From Aequorivita marisscotiae (GTDB lineage: Bacteria > Bacteroidota > Bacteroidia > Flavobacteriales > Flavobacteriaceae), in the NCBI RefSeq assembly GCF_029814825.1, contig NZ_CP122379.1, forward strand, positions 3,016,501-3,080,500: a stretch of 64,000 nt of DNA. Direction: 5' to 3'. Positions within the stretch are counted from its first letter, which is position 1; every line of letters begins with the position of its first letter. The notes under the pieces were generated by a model, which was given only the letters and a program-made list of their open reading frames with translations, was not told the origin of the DNA and searched no databases. Position numbers and translations under genes: made by a program. Positions 1 through 9,546 of this stretch are shown piece after piece.

Positions 1-263
1 ACTTGTTTTAATGCGGCAGCATGAAAAACATAATCTACACCACGCATTGCTCGTTCTATACTGTCATAATTTCTAACATCTCCAATATAAAATTTGAGCT
101 TGTCACTTTTTAAAGCAATACGCATATCGTCTTGCTTTTTTTCATCCCGGCTGAAGATGCGTATTTCTTTGAAATGATCGGTATCTAAAAACCGATTTAA
201 TACCGCGTTCCCGAAAGAACCCGTGCCACCAGTAATTAGGAGGATCTTATTTTTGATTTTCAT
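1..263 (-). CDS. UDP-GlcNAc 4,6-dehydratase/5-epimerase, CapE/WbjB-like (partial, N-terminal part)
   Basis: The gene runs off the left edge; only the first 87 or so codons are visible. The translation starts MKIKNKILLITGGTGSFGNA, the Rossmann glycine-rich loop, and continues with IRIFSRDEKKQDDMR and ends near HAAALKQV. This matches the short-chain dehydrogenase family of CapE/WbjB/FlaA1 that converts UDP-GlcNAc to 4-keto-6-deoxy sugars, the first step to UDP-N-acetyl-fucosamine-type sugars. The start ATG (263-261) overlaps the end of the acetyltransferase gene by 17 bp in another frame, so it belongs to the same polysaccharide operon. Which exact stereochemistry the enzyme gives cannot be told from this fragment. 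Confidence 0.85.
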   Translation of the reverse strand, partial: MKIKNKILLITGGTGSFGNAVLNRFLDTDHFKEIRIFSRDEKKQDDMRIALKSDKLKFYIGDVRNYDSIERAMRGVDYVFHAAALKQ

Positions 264-912
264 TTTCTAATCTTATAAGTTTATCGTTTGTCAATTCCTC
301 AGTAAATAGAAAAATATTATTTTTGAGAATTACTTCTTTCATTTCCCACCATTTGATGGATTGTAGACTATTTATAACTTTATCTGGAAACCTCTTTCTT
401 ATTAATTTTGCGGGAACACCTCCGACAATACTATATGGCTCAATATCTTTGGTCACCACCGAATGGGCTCCTACAATAGCTCCATTACCGATTGTGATAC
501 CTGACATCACTGAACTATTCGCTCCTATCCAAACATCGTGACCTATGAAAGTTTTTTTAGGGGCATCATCATAAAATCTCTGATTTACCCATTTCGAACC
601 TGTACCATTTCGTGGGCTAAAAAATATAGGAGAAGTTGAAATAAAGTTAATTGGGTGGGATGAGTAACCAATATTAATATTCCTTGAAATTGAGCAAAAC
701 GAACCTATTTCGACATTATTAAAGGTACAATTGGAGCCTACATATGTATATCTTCCAATTTTAGTTTTTCTCAAAATGGTATATCGATTAATCAATGAAG
801 TTTTGTGAATCACTGAATCCTTATCTAAAATCGATAGGACGGAAATTTTTCTATTCAGAACTCTCATCCTAAGAGTAGACGGAGAAAAATATTGAAAAAA
901 TCGTTTAATCAT
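247..912 (-). CDS. CatB/VatD-like O-acetyltransferase (left-handed beta-helix)
   Basis: 221 aa. Residues ~45-175 show imperfect hexapeptide repeats ([LIV]-G-x-x-x), for example IGRYTYVGSNCTF, IGHDVWIGANSSVMSG and ITIGNGAIVGAHSVVT, followed by the family hallmark IVGGVPAKLIRKRF. Members transfer acetyl from acetyl-CoA to sugar or antibiotic hydroxyls; in this locus the substrate is most likely a sugar of the polysaccharide. A large loop carrying HPINFISTSP and a His (about residue 86) is typical of the CatB branch and holds the catalytic His. It lies 2 bp from the glycosyltransferase upstream and overlaps the dehydratase gene downstream. Substrate is inferred from context only. Confidence 0.85.
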   Translation of the reverse strand: MIKRFFQYFSPSTLRMRVLNRKISVLSILDKDSVIHKTSLINRYTILRKTKIGRYTYVGSNCTFNNVEIGSFCSISRNINIGYSSHPINFISTSPIFFSPRNGTGSKWVNQRFYDDAPKKTFIGHDVWIGANSSVMSGITIGNGAIVGAHSVVTKDIEPYSIVGGVPAKLIRKRFPDKVINSLQSIKWWEMKEVILKNNIFLFTEELTNDKLIRLENENQK

Positions 913-914
913 AA

Positions 915-1973
915 TTATTTATTATTTTCAATTGCATTACAAATTGATTTTGCCATCATTTCGGGTGTGCGAAAATTATGGTAATGTGCATATGCATTAT
1001 CATTCATAATTCTATTCTTTTTCGGATTATCCAATATCCACGAAAGAACTTCTACCAGATCTTCATTTTTATTATACAGAATTCCATTTACATTATTTTC
1101 AATATTAAAAATCTCACCTCCAGTAATTGCATACTTACTGGTAACAAAAATAGTTCGGTTACCCATGGATTTTAAAACCGATAAACCCGCTTGATTAGGA
1201 GATATGCACGCTCTAGACATATTGAATATTTCTTCCAACTTAGTATCGTCATAAATTCTACCTAATAGTTTTACCCAATTAGAAAGATTATTTACTTTTA
1301 CAAACAACTCAATAACATTTCTTTGTGGACCTTCCCCGACAATTAAAAGTTGTGGAACATCGTTTCTTAATTGCCGTAATTCTTTGTAGGCTTCAAGTAA
1401 AACTTCAAGGCCTTTTTGCGGATATAAAGTTCCTATAAATAGAAAATTAACTTTATTTAATTTACTGTTTTTAGTAGATGTTTTAACTGCTACAGAATTG
1501 TGGGCAACATATAATTTATTTTCACTGACTCCCGCATTCAGATACTTCTGAACTGGATAATCGCTATAAAAAATCGTAAAATCTGATTTTTTTGAGATGT
1601 AGTATCTAATTTTATTTAATATTTCACTGGAATCAAAATCACTAGTATACGAAGCCGTTACACCAATTCCCCAATATCCAATTTTATAATTTCTCCTGCG
1701 TTTAAAAGCTAAAAGCATTAAACTAATCCATCTAATATTCGATATTCCAATTACTACATCAAACTCACTCGCTATAATTTCCAATTTATCTTTATGAACA
1801 TCAAATGGCCCAATTTTCTTTATTGGAAGATATAGGGTTTTAAAAGAATACGATTTTTCACAATACTGTTTGTCAGAGAAAGCAACTGTCAGGTCATGCT
1901 CTTTGTTAATTGTATTAAAAATTAATTCCCGATATGGCCAAATTTTATTGTAAATTATTAAAACCTTTTTCAT
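915..1973 (-). CDS. Glycosyltransferase, GT4/GT1-type
   Basis: 352 aa, GT-B fold. The C-terminal half shows NFLFIGTLYPQKGLEVLLEA, LLIVGEGPQ and VKLLGRI, the usual nucleotide-sugar-binding core of group 1 glycosyltransferases. The E-x7-E region is weak: the stretch around residues 255-275 reads FNMSRACISPNQAGLSVLKS, without a clear second Glu, so the donor-site signature is degenerate compared with the neighbouring transferase. No signal peptide. It probably adds one sugar of the repeat unit at the inner membrane; donor and acceptor cannot be read from the sequence. Confidence 0.8.
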   Translation of the reverse strand: MKKVLIIYNKIWPYRELIFNTINKEHDLTVAFSDKQYCEKSYSFKTLYLPIKKIGPFDVHKDKLEIIASEFDVVIGISNIRWISLMLLAFKRRRNYKIGYWGIGVTASYTSDFDSSEILNKIRYYISKKSDFTIFYSDYPVQKYLNAGVSENKLYVAHNSVAVKTSTKNSKLNKVNFLFIGTLYPQKGLEVLLEAYKELRQLRNDVPQLLIVGEGPQRNVIELFVKVNNLSNWVKLLGRIYDDTKLEEIFNMSRACISPNQAGLSVLKSMGNRTIFVTSKYAITGGEIFNIENNVNGILYNKNEDLVEVLSWILDNPKKNRIMNDNAYAHYHNFRTPEMMAKSICNAIENNK

Positions 1974-2093
1974 TTTTGGAACTTTGATTTTCTTATTATA
2001 AATAATATTAAATAAATAAGAGCTTTACTGACAAAAAATTAAATTATATTCAATCTATCTTAAACATCAATTAGAAATCATTAGTATGTATAA

Positions 2094-3218
2094 TTAATTA
2101 CTAAAAGTATCAATTAATATTTGACTTATTTTTCTCGCTCTGACCTCTAAAGAACTTTCTCCACGCTTACGAAGTAAATTATCAATTAGTTCTTCACGAA
2201 ATTTAATATCACTTTTAAGGTTTGAAATTGCCATAGTTATTTTTTTTATATCTAGGGGATCAACTAAAACTCCAGTAGATTCATCGATTTGTTCCGCTAC
2301 CGAAGTTCCTTTTGAGCTAATTATAGGAATCCCACACGCCTTAGCCTCCTCAATAACATTGCAATGTCCCTCATAGAGGGTGGGCAATACAAATATATCA
2401 AACGCATTATACAATTCGGGAAGTTGATAATTTGGAACGGGACCAATTACTGTTGTGAAAGAATTTGGCTTTAAATCTCCCTTTCCGCCAATACAAACCA
2501 GTCGAATATCAGTATCATCAAGAAATTCAATGGCTTCGATAATCCTGTTAGGACCTTTTCGATGAATAAAATGACCTATAAAACCTATAACAAATTGATC
2601 TTTTGCCAAACCTAGTTTCTCTTTGCATTTAATTTTATCCAATGGCTTAAATAAAGAATAATTAACCGCATTTGGAATTACCGTCATTTTATTCTCATTA
2701 AAACCGAGATCCATCAATCGAATCCTATTGTCATTAGAAACACAGATAATATGATTAACTGATTTTTTTATTTCGTTTTTTATAGGTTCGGGCGTATCTA
2801 CCCATGATCTATAAGTTGATTCCCCCGATGCAATTACTAAAGGAATGTTGTTTCTCTTTTTAAAGGCCAAAGCAGGAATGGCATTTGAAAGAAAATGCGT
2901 ATAGATTACATCTGGCATTATTGATAATTTATTCAATTCTCTTTTGACTGCTTTTTCAAAAAAATAAGAGCTTATTTTCCCCGTATTTATTCCTAAAAAG
3001 GTCCTACTGCTTAAAGAAAGATAAAGAGGTCTTAACACCTTACATTTCTCATTTCCGTAAGACTTCTGCGTTCTTTTAAATATATCGTGGATTTTATAGG
3101 GTGCAATAATTGTAATCTCATGATGGATTGCTAACTCCTGCATCAGATTATAAACAAAAGCGCCAAAACTTGGTAGTGTTCTGGAAGGATAAGTATTAGA
3201 AATTACTAAAATATTCAT
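2094..3218 (-). CDS. Glycosyltransferase family 4
   Basis: 374 aa, GT-B fold. N-terminal MNILVISNTYPS and the following GAF (G-x-F) loop are typical acceptor-domain starts. The C-terminal domain carries IGFIGHFIHRKGPNRIIEA, VCIGGKGD, and the E-x7-E motif in LYEGHCNVIEEAKACGIPI (about residues 279-297). It is a retaining transferase using a nucleotide-activated sugar. About 120 bp of A+T-rich sequence separates it from the next gene, and 96 bp from the polymerase upstream. Specific linkage unknown. Confidence 0.88.
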   Translation of the reverse strand: MNILVISNTYPSRTLPSFGAFVYNLMQELAIHHEITIIAPYKIHDIFKRTQKSYGNEKCKVLRPLYLSLSSRTFLGINTGKISSYFFEKAVKRELNKLSIMPDVIYTHFLSNAIPALAFKKRNNIPLVIASGESTYRSWVDTPEPIKNEIKKSVNHIICVSNDNRIRLMDLGFNENKMTVIPNAVNYSLFKPLDKIKCKEKLGLAKDQFVIGFIGHFIHRKGPNRIIEAIEFLDDTDIRLVCIGGKGDLKPNSFTTVIGPVPNYQLPELYNAFDIFVLPTLYEGHCNVIEEAKACGIPIISSKGTSVAEQIDESTGVLVDPLDIKKITMAISNLKSDIKFREELIDNLLRKRGESSLEVRARKISQILIDTFSN

Positions 3219-3314
3219 GTTATAATTTAAAAAAAATTCAGCTCGCTCTTATATTGAAAAATACTTAACTAATTGATTAAAACCTTTATAATATTTTCTC
3301 AATTAAGTTTTCAA

Positions 3315-4451
3315 TTATTTTTTTATGGAATTGTCTTTAGTGGCTAAAAGGTATGGCAACAACAATATTTGCGAATAAGCAAATGAAGAACCGTACCACC
3401 TAGATGTTAGTGAAGTTATAATCGCTATTCCTATGAGACAAATAAACATTATCTTCTTGTTAAAAACAAAATTACCAGAATAAATTTCTTTTAAAGCACT
3501 GTAGAAAAGTATAGCATAGATAGTAAATCCAAGTAATCCAAAACTGACTAATAGCTCAATCCAATCGTTATGAGAATTATTGGCAGATACATCAGCTGTG
3601 GTTTGAAAGCCATTACCAAACAAATAGATAAATATGTTATTACTTTCATACCACGTGGCAAAAGCTATTCGAGCAATATTATCTCGACCAGAAGAGTCAC
3701 CTTCCATCATTGATTGCAACCGAACCATTAAAAATTCATTTTCTAATAAATATTCATAACCCCAATAACTTAATCCAAAAAATATGATGAGTATAACCGT
3801 GTAATTACGAATTTGATACCTACTATTAACAGTTTTTAATTGGTAATAAAAAAATAGCAAGATTCCAAATACCCCGCATACAATTGCAGCCCGTTTAGCA
3901 CTTTGGACTATAAAAATCCAAAAGATTAGTAAAGCGATTATGGAAAATACCTTCCGTTTAAAAAGAAATACAAAAGGAATAAGGCCTAAGAACATATATA
4001 TGGTGTTATCTATCACATCTTCTCGCTCTCGGATAGCTTGTAATGATATATTACTTTGAGTAAATCTATAAACAATCATCGGAGCAAGTATGATAAAAAG
4101 AACAATAAGATGCTTTTTTGTTAAAACATCCTTTTTCGAGAAATAATAAAAGGCATAAAAGGGTACCATATTAAGAAGAGTGCTTTGAAATCCCCTATAA
4201 TTTTCGAAATCACCCTTTAAAAAGAATCCCGCTACAATTAATAATAATAAAGCAGTCCAAGCCTTAATAAAAAGAGTAAACTTAGACTGAACAAAGAACA
4301 ACTCTTTTACAAAATAAACTAGGCTTATCAACATAATTAATAAAAGTGTGGTTTGAGATATTATACTTCCCATTGGATATATCACTCCTTGACTATAATA
4401 AACTAAAACCAGTAAAAGTAAAAAATTACATATGTATTTATCCTGTTGCAT
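3315..4451 (-). CDS. O-antigen polymerase/ligase-like membrane protein (Wzy candidate)
   Basis: 378 aa with about ten hydrophobic segments spread over the whole length and a large extracytoplasmic loop around residues 225-290. The loop contains NNSHNDWIELLVSFGLLG, a motif commonly seen in the Wzy_C/WaaL family, where the conserved His sits in the active loop. Such proteins polymerise undecaprenyl-linked repeat units in the periplasm. Position between glycosyltransferases and a Wzx flippase supports a Wzy role. Sequence identity within this family is low, so the call rests on topology, loop motif and context. Confidence 0.75.
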   Translation of the reverse strand: MQQDKYICNFLLLLVLVYYSQGVIYPMGSIISQTTLLLIMLISLVYFVKELFFVQSKFTLFIKAWTALLLLIVAGFFLKGDFENYRGFQSTLLNMVPFYAFYYFSKKDVLTKKHLIVLFIILAPMIVYRFTQSNISLQAIREREDVIDNTIYMFLGLIPFVFLFKRKVFSIIALLIFWIFIVQSAKRAAIVCGVFGILLFFYYQLKTVNSRYQIRNYTVILIIFFGLSYWGYEYLLENEFLMVRLQSMMEGDSSGRDNIARIAFATWYESNNIFIYLFGNGFQTTADVSANNSHNDWIELLVSFGLLGFTIYAILFYSALKEIYSGNFVFNKKIMFICLIGIAIITSLTSRWYGSSFAYSQILLLPYLLATKDNSIKK

Positions 4452-4531
4452 AATACTATTAAAAAATTTACTCTTTACTTTTTAAAAACCAAGATTACAT
4501 AAAAAAACACTCTATGAATAATATTAAACAA

Positions 4532-5587
4532 TTAAATAAAATCCAAAAATTTAAATAACACTTTTTTGTTCTTCATTGCGTCATCAAAAAGAATGTTATC
4601 TGAAGTAACCACGGAATCCAATTGTTCAAATTTATCACATAATAATTTAGTATTTATATCCTTTAACTGAATACAAAAATCCTGTCGTTTAATTTGTTCA
4701 TAAAACCTGACAGTTTTACTGTGTTGGGGAATAGACAATGTTCGTTTCCCCAGTGCATACCCAACTATACCAACATGCAATTTTGAAGTTATAATTTTAT
4801 CTATAACTTGAAGATTACTTATCATTTCTGCTGGATCCTTATAAGAAATTATTGGCAGTGCAACTCCCTGGCTACTCAAAATATCCTTCAAGCTATTGGC
4901 CTTGTTGCTTGAATACTGACCCTCACCATCCTCTAATAAAAAAATTTCATATTTCTCATTTATATTTTTGATAAAGCCAACAAATTCATCCAATTTGCCC
5001 GACTTCACTAGATTATCATTCGGATAATGGAGTGCCACTTTTGGTTTATCTCTTTCTACATTCGAACCTTTTGGCTGTAAAGTTAAAGCAACATCAGGTG
5101 CTAAATGAATTTTCTCTGTCGCTATACCCCAATCTATAAGGTATTGTCTTGAGTATTTATCTCTTACTGAAACAAAATCAGCTTTATCAAATAATTTAAT
5201 AATTTTTCTTTTTAAGAAACTAAAAGAAATAGGACCAACGCCTACTCCGATAATCATATACGGAACTTTATGTTTATATAATTTATCATTCCAACTGATA
5301 TGACGTCTATAGTTCCGTATTGACCACCATAATCTTCTTACAAAACTTCCCGGTTGTTCCCCAAAATATCCGCCTGGACCAAATACTAACCCATCCAGAT
5401 CTTGAATTTTTCTGTTCTTATTTTCAGTATTCAGAATTTCTATTGCTTCCTTTTCAGAATTCACAAATGGCAGAGTTATATCCATTTCTGGAGAATGTTC
5501 CCTTACCCAATTTTTAATTATATAGAGGATAAGCGTATCACCAAAGTTACGGCAATAATATGATCCATGTATTCCAAGTTTTTTCAT
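4532..5587 (-). CDS. Polysaccharide pyruvyl transferase family protein
   Basis: 351 aa. N-terminus KKLGIHGSYYCRNFGDTLIL followed by GLVFGPGGYFGEQ and IGVGVGPISF is the typical opening of the PS_pyruv_trans family (GumL/CsaB/WcaK). Later blocks FVSVRDKYSRQYL, LAPDVAL, and SKLHVGIVGYALGKRTLSI (conserved H and G near residue 275) fit as well. These enzymes move pyruvate from phosphoenolpyruvate to a sugar as a ketal, adding negative charge to surface glycans. Located in the middle of the assembly genes. Confidence 0.88.
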   Translation of the reverse strand: MKKLGIHGSYYCRNFGDTLILYIIKNWVREHSPEMDITLPFVNSEKEAIEILNTENKNRKIQDLDGLVFGPGGYFGEQPGSFVRRLWWSIRNYRRHISWNDKLYKHKVPYMIIGVGVGPISFSFLKRKIIKLFDKADFVSVRDKYSRQYLIDWGIATEKIHLAPDVALTLQPKGSNVERDKPKVALHYPNDNLVKSGKLDEFVGFIKNINEKYEIFLLEDGEGQYSSNKANSLKDILSSQGVALPIISYKDPAEMISNLQVIDKIITSKLHVGIVGYALGKRTLSIPQHSKTVRFYEQIKRQDFCIQLKDINTKLLCDKFEQLDSVVTSDNILFDDAMKNKKVLFKFLDFI

Positions 5588-5651
5588 TATATGCTTTTTT
5601 AATTTAAATCAATTTAAGTTGAAATTTATTATATTTAGAAAAACGTCTTGC

Positions 5652-7130
5652 CTATTTTTCCCTCAAAAATTTTTTAAACTTTGATGGAATGGGTAAAATT
5701 TTCAAAAAACTTAATTTTTCCCAAAATAAGTGAAATAAAATTATACATATTATTCCATACGTTCCATAAGTAATTAATAAAATTAAAATATCAGAAGTCA
5801 CAACACTCTTTGTAAGAACATTAATTCCTATAAAAAGAGAAGACAAAAATATCATTATTCCAATTTCTGAAAAAATTCCCTTAAGAAAGTATATCCAGTT
5901 AATTTTCAAAATTGTAAGGCTAAGCTGAATCATAAGAAAATAATTGACAGTTACGGCAAACAAGGTTCCATAAGCCACACCCACGATTCCCCAGTGTGAT
6001 CCGATGTAACAGGCAACTAGAACGCAAAAGGCATAAACAAATTGACGCTTAGCCCTACTATATACATTTCCCGTTGCCCTACACAAGCTCTCACCCATCT
6101 TATAACCCATTCTAAAGAGTAAACCAGCAGTTAAAATCTGAAGAGGTATTATTACCTGTCCCCATTGCTCTCCTAGCAATACATTAACTATTTCGTTTGA
6201 ACTAAAAATGATAATTACGGATACGGGAATACATAAGAAAGTTATCATTTTGGAGCCACTCATAAAAGCCATTATCAATCGGTCATTTTGATCTTGGCGT
6301 GCAGCCATAGCTGGGAATAAAGCCTTATCTATTGAACCTCCCAATAGGCTAACAGGTTTTGCCATAATAGCGTAGGCGCGACTATAAATACCTAAGGCAT
6401 CAGCGCCTAAATAACGACCAGCGATAATATTATCACCTTGGTTAGCTACGTAATTAAAAAATCTCCCAAAGGTGAAGCCACCTCCAAAATATATAAGGTC
6501 TTTAAATTCTTGCTTGCTCCAAAATGGTACGAAGGAATGTTTTTGTAAAATAGTGTAGGCTATAACTTTAATTATTTCTTGCGCAAATATTGCGATTATC
6601 AATGCCCAGTAGTCAAACCCTAAGTATCCAAAAATGATCCCTATTAGCCCATACCCCAAAATATAGGAAATAATATCAATGACAGCCATCTCTTTAAGCC
6701 GCATGTTTCTCTGTAATAGCGAAGTGGAAACAGTTACAAAGCTTCCTGTCACAAATAATAAAGAAACAACCTTTAGTACCGGAGCGAGTTTATCGAAATT
6801 AAAAAATGAAGATATAAGACCAGAACATAGAAATATGGTCCCTCCTAATGCCAAACCAAGCATCAATGAAAAAGTAAACCCAACGCGAATATGTTTTTCC
6901 GTCAGTTCCTTTCTTTGAACCAAAGCTGGACCAATTCCCATTTGGCTTATAAGATTAGCAAACCCAACAACAATTAATGCAGCTTGAACAATTCCAAAAC
7001 TTTCAACATTGATTAATCGGGCAAGAATAGCCAAAATTGCGATTTGCGCAATAGCAGATATCCCACTCCCTGCCGCCGACCAAAAGAATCCTTGAAAAGT
7101 TTTTTTTGTTAATGAGTCTTTTTTATTCAT
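5652..7130 (-). CDS. Lipopolysaccharide/capsule flippase, Wzx-type (MOP/PST family)
   Basis: 492 aa with 12-14 predicted transmembrane helices. N-terminal FFWSAAGSGISAIAQIAILA and the segment AALIVVGFANLISQMGIGPALVQRKEL are typical of the WzxC-like branch of polysaccharide transporters; LGADALGIYSRAYAIMAKP is another conserved block. It should flip lipid-linked repeat units across the inner membrane. It is the upstream gene of the glycosyltransferase/polymerase sub-cluster and is followed upstream by a 278-bp A+T-rich gap, so a separate promoter is possible, although I could not find a good TAnnTTTG element there. Confidence 0.9.
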   Translation of the reverse strand: MNKKDSLTKKTFQGFFWSAAGSGISAIAQIAILAILARLINVESFGIVQAALIVVGFANLISQMGIGPALVQRKELTEKHIRVGFTFSLMLGLALGGTIFLCSGLISSFFNFDKLAPVLKVVSLLFVTGSFVTVSTSLLQRNMRLKEMAVIDIISYILGYGLIGIIFGYLGFDYWALIIAIFAQEIIKVIAYTILQKHSFVPFWSKQEFKDLIYFGGGFTFGRFFNYVANQGDNIIAGRYLGADALGIYSRAYAIMAKPVSLLGGSIDKALFPAMAARQDQNDRLIMAFMSGSKMITFLCIPVSVIIIFSSNEIVNVLLGEQWGQVIIPLQILTAGLLFRMGYKMGESLCRATGNVYSRAKRQFVYAFCVLVACYIGSHWGIVGVAYGTLFAVTVNYFLMIQLSLTILKINWIYFLKGIFSEIGIMIFLSSLFIGINVLTKSVVTSDILILLITYGTYGIICIILFHLFWEKLSFLKILPIPSKFKKFLREK

Positions 7131-7408
7131 TGAAATTTATTCTGCTAAAAAAATTGGCCTTAGATATCTTTATACTAATAATATAATAATTTCTATTATA
7201 AATAGTGCTTACCCGTTTAAAATCATTAACTGATTATACAAAAAAGAAGTCTGTATTTTATATATATGTTTTGAACAATTTGTCTATTGTACTTCATTGT
7301 GGGGAGCACCCATATAATTTCTCGAGTATGCAAAAAATAAAAACATGTTTATAGTAAAGATACATTCTGTAATTCAAATCTAAATATATTCAAGCCTACT
7401 AACTCCAC

Positions 7409-8416
7409 TTAAGATTTCTTCGATTTCTGCAATTCTTCACTCATTTTCTCTGCTAAACCAAAAGTACCTAGTTTATTAAATTCAACTTTTAAATGCTCTT
7501 TAAAGAATTGTCGTTTTAGTAGTCTTCGATCAATAGGGTCTATAGGCTTTCTCTTTAGGAAAGCCTGATTTATATATTGCCCAATAATCGCAAGACTTGG
7601 AAACGTTTTAAGAATAGACAAATATCCATAGGCAACCAATCGATCGCTCTTACTCATCTTTGATTTTTTATGTTTGGAGAATGACGTATTGATCGTGTAG
7701 GGCTTCGGCTCTCCTAAAGCAAACTCTTTAGATAGTCCTAAATAAGATCTTATTTTATTTTGAACTTTTTGTTTATCATTTATCAAATCATCAAACCTAA
7801 TATGTAATAATTCTGAATCGTTTAAAAAATTCGTTTTAAGCAAATAGGTTTTAAACCATTGCTGAGTGTAACCTAGTATACCATAGTACTTGAATAAACC
7901 TTTTCGAGGTCTTGCGTGGTTTTTTCCAGGCATAAATTGGGCACTTATAAGAGCCGGCTCAAAATCTCTCTGAATACGTATAAACTTGACCTCATCATAA
8001 AACTCGTATAACGTCCTCAAAAAGAATTCAAAAGTCTTTGAATCCGTGAAAAAAGCAGAGTCTAGTTTCGCCATCCAAAATCCTTTTTCTAGAGTATGAC
8101 AACAATGATTCATCATATCAAAATAGAATTCGAAAAAATTATTTCTTGGGTTTTCCAAATGAAATTCGAGATTCCCTTCAGCAAGTTGAAAATAATCACC
8201 TGAAGCATAATGATAAAGAAAATCTATATATTTATCCGGTTTACTAATATCCCCATGATATGCGTAGTTTCCATACAATTTTGCCTCGTGATTTCCACGA
8301 TGAAGTTCATGTTCTATGCCCACAATCTCGGAGAAATCACTAATTATATTGGTCAATGAAGTTGTGCCATTCCGAGCTGCTCCAATAATAAAAACGGGGA
8401 TTATCTTTTCACTCAT
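7409..8416 (-). CDS. Sulfotransferase (PAPS-dependent)
   Basis: 335 aa, soluble. The N-terminal PVFIIGAARNGTTSLTNII is the 5'-PSB loop that binds the 5'-phosphosulfate of PAPS (G-x-x-R-[NS]-G-T-[TS]); FIRIQRDFEPALIS near residue 150-165 fits the 3'-phosphate-binding strand and helix (R and S residues). No membrane segment. It should transfer sulfate from PAPS to a carbohydrate hydroxyl. The PAPS-producing genes cysN, cysD and cysC lie 3-6 kb upstream in the same orientation, which strongly links it to sulfation of the polysaccharide made here. Confidence 0.85.
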   Translation of the reverse strand: MSEKIIPVFIIGAARNGTTSLTNIISDFSEIVGIEHELHRGNHEAKLYGNYAYHGDISKPDKYIDFLYHYASGDYFQLAEGNLEFHLENPRNNFFEFYFDMMNHCCHTLEKGFWMAKLDSAFFTDSKTFEFFLRTLYEFYDEVKFIRIQRDFEPALISAQFMPGKNHARPRKGLFKYYGILGYTQQWFKTYLLKTNFLNDSELLHIRFDDLINDKQKVQNKIRSYLGLSKEFALGEPKPYTINTSFSKHKKSKMSKSDRLVAYGYLSILKTFPSLAIIGQYINQAFLKRKPIDPIDRRLLKRQFFKEHLKVEFNKLGTFGLAEKMSEELQKSKKS

Positions 8417-8526
8417 CTCATCTAAAATTAATGTTGTTTTATTTTACTAGGAATTATATTTTCAAACTGAAGATAAAAACTGTCCTGCTTTGATTGTCTA
8501 ATGTCAGAACTAAAAACTCCAGAGCC

Positions 8527-9546
8527 TTAACTATTACTATAGTTTTTGTACCATTCAACAAAATTTTTAATTCCTAGTTCAATTGACGTAGTGCTTTTAT
8601 ATCCTAATTTATTTAACCTTGACGTATCTGCCCAGGTTTGTGGAACATCTCCAGGTTGCAAAGGCAGCATTCTTTTTTTTACCCCTCTCTTAAACTCCCG
8701 TTCTAACGTCTCTATAAATTTCATTAAAGAGACAGGAGAACCGTTGCCTATGTTAAAAAGCTGGTAATAAGTCGAATCTTCTTCCTTTTTAGGTGGATTA
8801 TGTAATATGATTATAATTCCCTGAATAATATCTTCAATATAAGTGAAATCTCTACTCATTTCCCCATGATTAAAAACCTGAATATGTTGATCTCTGGTTA
8901 TAGCATTTGCAAATAGCATCGGTGCCATATCGGGTCTACCCCACGGACCATATACAGTAAAAAATCGAAGGCCAGAAGTTGGAATTCTATACAAATGGCT
9001 ATAAGCGTATGCCATGAGCTCATTACTCTTTTTGGAAGCAGCATATAAACTTATTGGAAAATCAACTTTGTCATTTTCAGAGAAGGGCACTTTTGCATTG
9101 ACCCCGTATACTGATGAGCTGGAAGCATACACCAAATGTTTAACCTTTTGATGACGGCAACATTCCAATATATTTAGAAAACCTACAATATTACTGTCAA
9201 TATATGCCTCAGGATTTTCTATACTATAGCGAACGCCTGCCTGTGCGGCTAAATGAATTACCACATCAAAATTTTGTTCCTTAAATAACATTGGCAACTT
9301 CTCTCTGTTTTCTATGTCCATCCGAATAAAATGAAAGTTATTATATAAAGAAGATGTTGCAATAGTATTCCATTTCTTAGCCTCTAACTGCGATACCCCT
9401 ATATCACCTAAGCGTGCATATTTTAAAACTATTGTATAATAATCGTTGATATTATCTAAACCATAAACAGTATAACCATCCTTCAATAACTGTTTCGTTA
9501 ATGCATGGCCAATAAATCCCGCTGCTCCTGTAACTAATATTTTCAT
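8527..9546 (-). CDS. UDP-glucuronate 4-epimerase (CapI/Uge type)
   Basis: 339 aa extended SDR. Glycine-rich NAD loop GAAGFIGHAL at residues 7-16, catalytic SLYAASKKSNEL (Y-x3-K), and the long insert NDYYTIVLKYARLGDIG typical of UDP-glucuronate epimerases near residue 40, plus HLAAQAGVRYSIENP and YGPWGRPDMAP. Converts UDP-glucuronate to UDP-galacturonate. The start codon shares one base with the stop of ugd upstream (TAATG), so the two successive steps UDP-Glc to UDP-GlcA to UDP-GalA are translationally coupled. Confidence 0.9.
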   Translation of the reverse strand: MKILVTGAAGFIGHALTKQLLKDGYTVYGLDNINDYYTIVLKYARLGDIGVSQLEAKKWNTIATSSLYNNFHFIRMDIENREKLPMLFKEQNFDVVIHLAAQAGVRYSIENPEAYIDSNIVGFLNILECCRHQKVKHLVYASSSSVYGVNAKVPFSENDKVDFPISLYAASKKSNELMAYAYSHLYRIPTSGLRFFTVYGPWGRPDMAPMLFANAITRDQHIQVFNHGEMSRDFTYIEDIIQGIIIILHNPPKKEEDSTYYQLFNIGNGSPVSLMKFIETLEREFKRGVKKRMLPLQPGDVPQTWADTSRLNKLGYKSTTSIELGIKNFVEWYKNYSNS